DNA of 64,000 nucleotides from Patiria miniata. Taxonomy: Eukaryota; Echinodermata; Asteroidea; Valvatida; Asterinidae. Positions 11,901-23,900 of the stretch are shown one piece after another. The stretch's first letter is position 1, and every line of letters starts with the position of its first letter. Under the pieces are notes generated by a model. It did not search any database. It had not been told where the DNA came from and was given only the letters and a program-made list of their open reading frames with translations. The stretch is taken from contig NW_024037063.1 in assembly GCF_015706575.1 (NCBI RefSeq), forward strand, positions 19,468,927 to 19,532,926, in the 5' to 3' direction. The position numbers were made by a program, and so were the translations under genes.

Positions 11901-14900
11901 AAAAAAGATAAAGGGGACGAACCTGTGTTCACAGGAACGGAGTGCCCATCTCTCTTTCGAAGCGATTGGGCCAGACTCGAGTCCCTGAAATGCTGCTGTG
12001 GGGGGATTGCCACACCTCCTCCACAGCGAGTCTGTTACCTTCCCAGCATTGAATAATGCCGGTACCCATTTAACTCTTTCAGTGCCCGCAAAATTTGAAA
12101 AGTTTAACCCTAAAGTGCCCAACTTCGAGCGTTGTTTGTAATTGTTCAAAATTCTGTAAAAAAAAAAGGGAAATAAGTTTTACTCACCAAATTTGTTGTT
12201 GTTGCTCTCTGGTATATCCTTGGTACATTGGAAAGTCAATAGTAGTCACGTACATATTGCTTCACCTTGAAACACTGTCCTGCACACAGGGGAATTTCGC
12301 ACTTTTTGCAGAAAATACGAGTGTCAGTGCTGTGCCCTCTCGCAAGACCTCGAATGAAACAAATAAATACAGGTCGTACCTGAATGAAAATGATATTATT
12401 AGAAAGAGCGAGAGCGCCCCCTTGTGATAACATGCTTACTCTACCTCGTACATGTACGAGGTTTGGCGATAAGTACAAACATTACCTCGTACATGTACGA
12501 GGTTGGCACTTCAAACTAACAAATACACCTCGTACATGTATGACTTTGGCACTGAAAGAGTTAACACCTGGGTAGAGTGGAGTAATTGAGGTAAAGCGCC
12601 TTACTCAAGGGCACAACACGCATGACCACGGCGGGGCTCGAACCCACAATCTCACTATCATGAATCCTGTGACCACAAACATGAGCAACGCTTCAATTTT
12701 GATTTCCTCCGTGCAGTGGCTGGGAGGCAGCTGGATAAACACACGATGGGTTATATGACTTGGAGATGGGGGATGGCATCCTCCATGACAACCATGGTCG
12801 TCAGGGATACGCAGTCAACGCACACTATGTGCCAAATGCAGGTAGGAGAAATCTTCGTATTGTACAGCTTTAAACAATTCAGGTGATTCACAATGCAGTG
12901 CGCCACCAAGAGTTTGCCATGGAGAGTCAATTTTTTCAAGTTTACGGTCGAAAAAACATGGCCCATTTGAATGAGTGTCAGTAAACAACTTGAGCTAATT
13001 TGTTATAGATTGAGGCATAGCGTTCTGCTGCCTTTAAAAAAAACATCGATAAAAAGAAAAGAAAAGAAAAGTGCAAACTGATACTCGAATCATTCGCTTA
13101 CAAAAATACTGACCGGAAAAATAAACAACTTCAAATGTCCTGTGCCGCAAATTTGTCGAACATATCCCATAATGCACTGGAAAAAATGAACTCTCCACGG
13201 CAAACTCTTGGTAGCGCACTGCATTGTGAATCGCCCGAATTTTCGACAAACCTTTAGCCCAGGCATTGACATTGCGGGTTAATCCTATACAATAGCTTAG
13301 CACAGTCTCAAAAATTTGATAATTTCAAAAGGTTTATTTGGTTACATTTTGCTATTACAATGGAATCCTCAATGTGCAGTTCTGTTAACCCTAACTCCCT
13401 AGGCATTTTTGCTAGGATGCAACCTCAGTCCCGCAAATTCCTCCCACTGCCTCCATGTAAAAATTGCATACAGCCTCCATCCTGCAAAATCCTCCGTTAG
13501 TTCTTGAATGTTGTCCTTGGAGGGGTGACCACTGCCTCAATCCTGCAAAATCCTCCAGCAATCACTGTCAATTTCTCAGGCAGAGCCATTGACATCCTGG
13601 AGCAGTGTGGAGGATTTCAAGTATAATCTAGGCCTAGATTTATGCACGGCTGAGCGTAAACAACATAATATCCAGCCTAAGACCTTGACACAGTGCATCC
13701 TCCAAAGTCAGCCACACGTTTTTGCCATATAGTCTCAATTCTGCGAAATCCTCCATTTTGCAAAGAGGATTTTGGAGGGCTTGGAAAGGCTAGGGTTAAG
13801 ATGTTTCAGGGCTGTTTTGGTTTTTATGCTAATGCAAATTTCCATATTCATTAGCCAAAACCTTAAGTTCATCCGTACAAGCAGACGCTTCAGTGTTATA
13901 GCTGCTTCAGCATAAAAAATGTCCCTGACTTTTAGGGTTTGTTTCCTTGTTTTTGGAGTGATTTTCCGTTGATTTAGAAAAGGGACAGTCAGTTAATAAG
14001 CAGTCTTAATACACAAACCTTTTGGGCTAACTGCATTTTGAATTAAACCTTCGTACGGAAAATTCCTGAATTAATGTAACGTTCTAGTTTTAAAATGTCA
14101 TTCATAAATACCTAAGACAGTTGACCCATTCCTATTGGTCGAGAGCCCGTCACGTGGCCATTCGTAAATGGTTGATTAAACATGGGCTGGCTGGTCATGA
14201 ACATATTAATGACCCTCGTCTTCAGGTCGGGTCATTATCAGCGTCCAGACTCCAAACCGGTCTTAAACATGGTGTTTGAAACCGGCCAAGCACACATTTA
14301 TCTCCTTAGTTATGTTTTGAAGAGGTTGTGGAATGCTCGAAGACATTTCCGTCATTTTTCGGGAATATGTAGCCTAAGGTGTGATGAAATAAAAACGACT
14401 ATTATGTCTGTCATGAAATGAGTACAAAAGGTACTTTTGAGAGCTGTTTTTCAGGTTCTGTTTCGACCCGAATGTGCAATTTGTGTAAAAGTCGTCGTTG
14501 GGGGCAGCAAACAAAACATAGTAAATTGTGACGTAATAAACAGGACTCCCAATGCAGCGTAGTATAAATGAGTCCTGTTTATTACGTCACGATTTACTAT
14601 GTTTTGTTTGCTGCCCCCAACGACGACTTTTACACAAATTGCACGTTCGGGTCGAAACAGGACCTGAAAAACAGAAGGATGTCCATCCAGTTTCTTACAA
14701 GTTTTTTTTTTTACTTTCTAGCTTGGAATTCCAAATTCGTTTGTTAGCGTAAGCTTCACCAAGAAGTTTCCAGAGCACGACGGCAAAATCACACTAGCTG
14801 CCAAGTAAGTCAGGTTTACGCCTCTCTTTAACCCTAACTCCCTTCGCCTTTTTGATAGGATGTAGCCTCAATCCTGCAAAATCCTCCAACTGGCCTCATG

Positions 14901-17900
14901 GAAAAATAGCATATAGCCTCAATCCTGCAAATTCCTACATTATTTCTTGCATATGGTCCATGGAGGGGTGACCACTGCCTGAATCCTGCAAAATCCTGCG
15001 GCAGCGACTGTCAATATGTTGAGGCTTTGCCAGTGACATCCTGGAGCAGTACGGAGGATTTCAAGCATAATCCAGGCCTTTATTAATATGCATGGCTGAG
15101 CAAAAACAACACAAGGTCCGGCCCAAGACCTTGACAAAGTGCATCCTACGAAATCAGTAACGCACTTTTGCATGTACAACCATTAGCATTTCAACACTGT
15201 GAGAAGTTCTTAAAGAGGCATTCTTCATGCCTTTTCCAGTTTGACCCAAAAAGTAGATTTAAATTGTTTTATTTTACATATGCTATTTTCCTAGTAATAT
15301 AAAAGTGTTTCACATTTTGAATGAGACATTGAACAAAAAAAATCCATCAAAGTTGAGTTGTGGAAGCATTTTTTTTACAAAATTTGAATCATTGCAACTC
15401 TCACAGGGCAGGTTTGGTTTTGTGTGAAAAAAATGAAAGCCCTTTTCAGAGGGTTGTAGACGCCCAAAGTTGGTGGAAGAAGTAGTTTTTGTTTGTTAAA
15501 ATAAATCATACAAATTGAAAAATTGATAGGAGAAAAAAAAAAGATTTTTTTTTAAGAGCATGGGGCACGCATCTTTAACCTAACCTCCTTGAGTGATTCA
15601 CTAGGAACCTTCTTCACTCTTAGGGGGGTGCGGCCTAGTGGTTAGGGCTCACAACTCAGGATCAGAGGGTCAGGGGTTCGAATCCAGCTGCTGGCCATAT
15701 GTTGTGTCCTTGGGCAAGCCACTTCATCCCCACTTGCCTCTCTTCACACAGGAGTATAAATGGGTACCGGCATAAGCTGGGGAGCAACCTGCGATGGACT
15801 AGCATCCCATCCAGGGGGAATAGAAATATGATCAGTCGTTTCATGCCACTGAAACCGGAGATAAATGCCGGCCTGATAGGCCATTTTGGCTTTTGACAGA
15901 CTTTACCTCTTCACTTTCATCGCTCTTGCAAAATCCAACACCATATGGTAACTCATACACTCACACTGTTGGACTCTGATTATGGTGGTATGCCTGACCC
16001 CATGTAAAACATAATCAGTTTACTAGTGCAGTACTCACTCCAACAGATTCCAACAAAACATGCTGTTGGATTTTGAAGGGTTGGGGTGGTTAGGGTTAAG
16101 TTTAGCACAAGATTTTGGCAGTAGTTTTGCTCAACTTTTCTGCTAATTATTAAACACAACAATGTCATAGTGCTTTGAAACGCAGAAAAGACCAATAACA
16201 GGTTACGAACCAAAAATAGCCACATGATTGCATTGGTGTTGACTGGTTACCGACCAATTTTTGATGATCACGTCAATTTTCGAAATTTTTTGAAATTTGC
16301 TCCTTGTCAGTTTACTTTTTGTTGTTTATTTGGTAGTTTTTCATATTGAAAACAATTTCTTGACAGTGTAGGGAGACCAAGTGCGCCCTCAGTTGTTGTA
16401 TTTCCAAAAGTTTGGCAAGTGATTTGCATATTTTCATGAAACACTTTGATTTGCATAGGGTGACCTTTGTGCTTCCCGCGCAAAGGCAACTTGTAACAGA
16501 GAGGACCGACACATAATTGTCTCTAAAAATTCTCTCATTTTTGTAGGGAGCATGGCTCCTGCCATGCTTCTGAGGTATATCACAGTGGGAGGGTGATATC
16601 ATAGAAACTTCCCAGTGAGTGTTGCTCCGGTTATATAATCGTTTTGTGAGAGAAATTGTGTATTTTCGGGATGAGACATCATTCGTTGCATTGTAGTTTT
16701 GTACTAGGCCTATAGTGTGTAGCATATGTACACAGCCATGTGTTGAACTTTGACACACACATTGTATTTACTGTCATATTTAGTCTATTGTGCATAAGGA
16801 CTTTAACTTGAAGTGTTGTAAGAATAAATTTATTGTAGTTCAGGAAATCATAGTCGTCTTATCATCATAATTGTATATTTTGTTTGAACACTCGTCCGCT
16901 TTAGTTTGAGGACCGTTCCTCCTTCCTTCCCCCTTAATTGACGTAGGTACTGGTTCACTTCAAATGGCGTCGTAGACAGGATTGAGTGTTCTGATTTATT
17001 TCTCCAAGATGTGTACTCGCACTTCGATAGTGAGAAGGTAACATAAGAATGATTTGCTTGTTCTTTTTTTTCCTTTCTTTCTATACTCTAGGGTGGGCCT
17101 ACTCGGGTCAGTATTCGAGTACGGCTGCGACAAGAAGATATCAAGGCACAGCAGGGCGGCTGCCAAAATCAGCATAGGAATCCCGGCCGGGGTCACTCTG
17201 AGGCTAAGGTGGGTATGAGGTTGCAATGTGCGAAAAGAGGTTGCGTAGTGACTGAGCAACTTAAAGGGAATATACATCATTTGCTTTTGCTGTAATTTTC
17301 AGAAATGGATGGAATTGGGGGTTGGAAATATATAGCAAATATAGTTACACTGACTTTATTGAGGTTTTGGGTTCGAAAATGCCATAAAAACCAAGAAAAA
17401 CAATCATTTTCCTGTAGTCTGGTTCCCTGACTCCATATAAGAAGAAACAGAGCAGTTTACATACATTGGGGAAGTGTAAGGTCAGGGAACCAGTCTAGCT
17501 GGCTTGTACCCGTTCATAGTTTGTGTGTAATTGATTGCAAACAAGTGCGATGGTCAATTGGGGCCAGTATTTGAAAAAAAGCCAGTTTTTTCCAACGCTG
17601 GTCGGCCGACCAGCATTGGAAATTGATACAAAAATACCACTTTTCTTGAAAATGACAGTATACCAGGTGCCATGATTTTACAGAATTCTTTACACTGTCA
17701 TTCACTAACAGTCCAGCAAGGTATTTCAAAATGATTTGGTAGTTTTATTTTTTGATGTTTGCAAATGTTGTATTTTCCCTTTAACTTCAGTCTACAGATT
17801 CAAAATTGTAACATTTTGCAGTTTGTGGGTTCGAGTCCAGCCTGGGGTTGTTGTGCGTGCGCCCTTGGGCAAGGCACTTTGTCACTCATTGCTTCTCTCC

Positions 17901-20900
17901 AGCCAGGAGTAAATGGGTACCTGTGAGGGCATATATGGCTATTGTGACTGATTTTAGCTGCTTTGCGCCAAAATGGCAGCATGGAGCTGTATACTCCCCA
18001 GGGAGCTGAGATTGTCTTTGGAATGTTTCATTGGCCCAATGGTGTGTGCGCCCTTGGGCAAGGCACTTTGTCACTTATTGCTTCTCCCCACCCAGGAATA
18101 AATGGTACCTGTGAGGCAGAGATGGTTACTGTGATTGATTTTAGCTGCTTTGCGCTGATATGGCGACATGGAGCTGTATACTCCCCAGGGAGCTGAGATT
18201 GTCTTTGGAATGTTTCATTGGCCCAATGGTGTGTGCGCCCTTGGGCAAGGCACTTTGTCACTTATTGCTTCTCCCCACCCAGGAATAAATGGTACCTGTG
18301 AGGCAGAGATGGTTACTGTGATTGATTTTAGCTGCTTTGCGCTGATATGGCGACATGGAGCTGTATACTCCCCAGGGAGCTGAGATTTTCTTTGGAATGT
18401 TTCATTGGCCCATTGGTGCGTGCAGCCTTGGGCAAGACACTTTTGACACTCATTGCGTCTCTCCACCCAGGAGTAAATTGGGTGCCTGTGAGAGCAGATA
18501 TGGTTATTGTGACTGATGTTAGTTGCTTTATGCCGAAATGACAGCATCGAGCTGTATACTTCCCAGGGCACTGAGCAGTGTTGTAGTACTCGTACTCGGT
18601 ACTCGTACTCGAGTACTACTCAAGTACTATTTTTGGAGTACTCATACTTGTACTCGTACTCGAATGTCAAAGTACTCGTACTCGAAATGACGGTACTCGT
18701 ACTCGGGCAGCAAAGTACTCGTACTCGACATGTCGAAATTGTACTGAATCATCAAAGTACTCGTACTCGAATAGCAGTACTAAAAAAAAATTGGAAATGG
18801 TTGATTGGCTTGCAGAAAAATCAGAGATTCCTGATTTTTCTCTGTGCACGTCTGGACAAACACATTAATAGCTAGCCGTGAGTGGGTCTGTATATCGGTC
18901 TGACTGGGCCAGGGCCAATTACGCACAATGAACCATTTGCGGATTGGCCGTATTCGGAAATAGAAGTACTCGTACTCGGAGACCTGAACTTGTACTCAGA
19001 AGTACAGGTACTCGTACTTGTACTCGGTAACCTAAGTACTCGGCAGTACTCGGTACTCGGAAAAAAGTACTCGACTACAACACTGGAGCTGAGATTGTCT
19101 TTGGAATGTTTCATCGGCCCAATAAGCAGGGTAATAATGATGTAGCGCCTTGAGCACCAATGATAGTGGATACGCTGCTTAACACATTATTTATCATCCA
19201 CAGGTTAGCAAGAGGTAATCAGACCTTCCTCTTCCCCATCCACCTCTCCCACGAGCTTTCACCCCAGGCCTTGTTCTACGGCACCGTGGCCCCCCTCCTC
19301 GCGTACTGGTTCATCAAGGTCCTTGTGGTGGACCCATTCCTCAACAAGCGAAAAACAGAGTGAGTATTCCTTGGATTTACTCTCTCATATTCTCAGCACC
19401 ATCGTGACTCATAATCAGGGGTTCCGGGTTCGATTCCAGCTCCTGGCCATGTGTTGTGTCGCTGGACAAGCTACTTCACCCCAAGTTACATGTACCTCTA
19501 CCCACTTTGGAGTGACAATGGTTTACCAGCTACTTAGGAAGTACTTGAATACAGCCGTAATTTTTTCCAGTTATATTTTTAGATTGCAAGAGGCTCCTTC
19601 ACTCTTCACTTTGGAATGACATGTAATTGCCTTTATTAAAATGTTCTATCTGTGCTCTTCAACACATTCAATGACTTCTTATTAGTGTCCCTTGAACCAA
19701 ATTGGGGAACCGCCAAAGTTGGGCTGGATAGCTCAGTTGGTAGAGCACCGGAACAGCAATCTGGAGGTCGCAGATTCAAACACTGCTCAAGTCAATTTCG
19801 TTGTTCATATTTAAAACTATTATCATGCATGTAGTCAGATTCTGTTTGTGGTTTATTTGAAAATATGTAATAAAAAGCTGTATCTCTCTGAGTGATCCCC
19901 GTTCGCTATTTCCCAGGTTTGCAGCAATTTTGCTAGACCGTGGGTGTGTGGTCTCTGGCTACATGGCATATACAGGTTTATGGCTAGATGACGTGCGTCT
20001 CTTGAACAAAGCATTGACAAAATGGGGAACTGACAACATAGGGCTGTTGGTAGACTGCCGGAACTGTAATCCGGAGGTTGCAGGTTCAAACCCTACTCAG
20101 GTCCATTAAAATGAATTTTCTCTGTTTTGTGTCCCCAGCGAGCTTGCCAAGGAACGTGACTCTAAGCAAGAGATGATGGACCTGAAGAAACAAGAAGCTC
20201 AGGATGAGGTTGGTATTAACAAAGCAAAGCAGGTGTTTCTTTAATAGACAAGATTATTAAATCGTCAAGTTAGAATGGGAAAACAAAAGTCTTCGGTTTC
20301 TGGTATGGAGCTTGCCCAAAACGTGGTGCGGCGACGCGGGGTTTTTTCCCCCTACTTTTTTTTCCTTCAAATTTCGGCTGATGTGGCAGAGGACGCTTCG
20401 ATCCCCTTAAAACTCTCAAAAATATCCTTCAGGGTGGAGCTTGAGGTGACCTCAGTAAGGCCATAAGGCTTGAGAATTCTGCACCTATTTACGATCTCGA
20501 CCAACAGGAACATTCTTTGGGAAATTTGGATAGTCAAGACAAAAATTAGAGAAAACGGTAACCTCAGACCATACAGCGACATCAATATCGTGCATGTGCT
20601 GCCAGGCTAGTCATTAGTCTGCTCCCATACATATTGCGCTAATTAAAAGCTTTTAAGGTTCCAGATACACGACCATCGCTCCCTCAGTCCGGCTTCCAGA
20701 TGCACAATTACAAAATTACGACACTGAGAGGCGACATAAAGCTTATACTCGATCGTAACCCCATCTAAAAACACGTTAAAATTGTGCAGCAGCAGGATTC
20801 CAGTCAAACCAGTGAGTTTGGCTGTTTTGAGACATCACCTTACATTGTTAATTTTGCCGACGCGCATGGCTACAGCGATGCGCACACAGACCAGAAACCG

Positions 20901-23900
20901 GAGACTTTTTTTTTGGCCATACGAAAAGGAATATTCTATATCATTGATACAGAGTCCATGCACAAGTACCCCCTCAACGGTTACACCGAGAGAGTTGGGG
21001 GAGACCACTGGGAGGACATTCGAGCGCATTGCTTAAAGCTATAGTCCATCATTAGTAGCTGCCGTAATTATTGTTGAAAAACATACTTGGTTGAAAGATA
21101 GTAAGGGGACAAAACTCCCTGTGAAATTACTCTTTCTGGAAAGCTGTCATTTTGAAGTAATCAACGAAAGAAGGCCTTTCCAACGGTGCTTCTTAAGACG
21201 CACCGTAGGAAAATTCAAATTAGTGGTTTGTTTTGTTATTCGGCGAAGCGTGCGCAAGCATTGGCACGACGCACACACTACCCCGGTTGCTATAATTCGT
21301 CGGATCAGCGCGCGACATCGCGTAGCTGCAATCGGCTCAGCGAGAATGTGTCTCGGACGCTGAATTCAGGCGCAATTCAAAACATGATTCAGCAACTTTT
21401 GATTTGAAATTGAGATCCTAGAATGTTGTTTTTCTCGGAATATACAGCTGAAGCTGAGCTGAAACTTCATCAGGTTAGTTGTTCAGTACCCTTCTTTGGA
21501 TTTTGAGCACTTTTTTGCTTCAAAAGAACAAAATGCACAAATTACAAATGATGGACTATATCTTTAAAATTAAAAGTTGCACTTAGCCAGATTTTCCATG
21601 GGCATTGCAACACACAATTGAATGCAATGATGCAAGCCCTGCATTGAATTGTGTGTTGCAATGCCGATTGAAAATCTCGCTGAGGGCAACTTTTAGTTTT
21701 GGGGTTTCAGGAGCTTCGGCGCTTGCGCTCTCGTTATTTCTTACACAGTGTTCCCAAGTGAGGCATCAAATTGGACCGGAAAGTTCCGTGACAAATCGTG
21801 TATTTTAGATTTTTTTTGTTCACCGATAAAATGTCCAAACAAGGATGGTTTTACAGGATGAGTAAAAAAAAGTAAAACCCAAACCCCCAAAAATATATTT
21901 CATATTTAAAAAAATTTGTACTAAGTTCTAGATGAAAAACATTACTGAAATTGCTCAATCTATTCAAAGAATATCCCCATTTCAATGCAATGACCCTAAA
22001 ACCTGTCTTGTCAAAAAAAAAAACAATTTATTGTGTGTTTTGACTGTTTGGAACAACAAAGAAAATGATATAGAATACTTGTTTCAACAACTGTCAACAA
22101 CTGTAGTACACAATATCTTTATTAGCAACCCTGGTTAGGCAAACAATATGATTTATAAAATCTACTTTTTTTTAAAAGACGGGCCTTCAAAGGGACTTTG
22201 TTGAATATTTTTAACTTTTAAACTGAGGTTTTATCGCTGGTGATGTTTGAAGACAATTGTGACGACGTTTCTTGAAATCACATTTTTGGACGAGACAGGT
22301 TTTAGGGTCATTGTGTTTAAATGGTGATACTCTTTGAACGGATTGAGGAATTTCAGTTATTTGTTCATCTAAAAGTAGCTAATGAAATTGGCTTTCCAGT
22401 CATTATTTTGGTGCTACATATTTTTTTATAATATGAAATATAATTTTGGGGGTTTGGGTTCTGCTTTTTTTGACTCGCCCTGTAGAAACTTCTTAGTTTC
22501 TTTTTGTGCCAGGTGTATTGTTAGTGCATAGGTCAATAAACCATCTCTTGTGTTCCCCAGGTGCACCTCATGCAAGAAATGGTACAGCGCATCGTCGAGA
22601 CGGAACGCAACCGGGAGGGGCTAATCATCACCAGGGCGTGGTATGGCAAGCTGGTCATCCGGGAAGCCGAGGAGGAGAACGGAGACGGGGAGGTCGGCGG
22701 GGAAATCGAGGGCATGATTGACGTGACGGTACAGCTACAGTGCCAAGTCAAGGACTCCAAGCTGATGCTAACGGATGCCTCCAAGGTTTGTACTGATTCC
22801 TGATTCTTGATTTATTAACATGAACACAAATTTAATGCACTATAGACGGTTCTAGGAAGTGGCCTGGTTGTTAGGGTTTGTGACTCGTGATCAGAGGGTC
22901 AGGGGTTCGAATCCAGCTGTGGCCATATGCCGTGTCCTTGGGCAAGCCACTTCACCTCCACTTGCCTCTCCACACCCAGGAGTATAAATGGGTACCAGCA
23001 TTAGCTGGGGAGTAACCTGCGATGCACTGGCATCCCAACCAGGGGTTGTGTCCTTGGGCAAGCCACTTTACCCCCACTTGCATCTCCACCCAGGAGTATC
23101 AATGTGTACTGTCATTAGCTGGGGAGTAACCTGCGATTGACTGGCATCCCATCCAGGGGGAATAGAAATATTCTCTGTCACTTCATGCCAAGGAAACTGG
23201 AGATAAATGTCGGCCTGATAGGCCATTTGATTGCTGACAGACTTTACTTTGCATAGACCATTCTGAGAACACCATCACTGTTCACTCACGGAGCCCCTTT
23301 CAATGGCGAAAGTATTGTGCTAGATATTGTTCAGATTATTATTATTATGATTATTATTATTATTATAACTATCTCTGGTAATGAAATAAAACCAAGGATT
23401 CTTCAAAAGTGCCCCTGCACCCGATTTCACTGAACGATGCGACGCGTCGCTACATGAGTTACGACGTGTAACACATCACAACTCGCAACACGTCGTACAA
23501 TCCACGAAACTTGCGATGTATTGAACGCGTCGTAAGTTCCTTGACAATGGCTTAAAACACGTCGCAAGTTACGTGTCTAGTGGTCATCGCAAAATAAGAA
23601 GAGTCCTTTTCTTAGCCAGTTGTATGCCTTTAATAAACATCACATAAACGAGATTATAATACCGAGGCAATGTGTGTAAAGTTGTAAATAGAAAATTATG
23701 AAATGAAATAGACTGGAATATTGCAGTTGAAATTTCAAAGTAGCTATACAGTCCACTGAGAGCTTGTTTTCGTTTAAAATTCATCACATGGCCGCCATTT
23801 TATTTGACGTTTTAACAAATTTTGGGCGGAGATCCGACGACTCCTTGTTGAATATCAGAAGACTTTTTACTGTACGCTGAAAAAATACATAAAACAGTCA

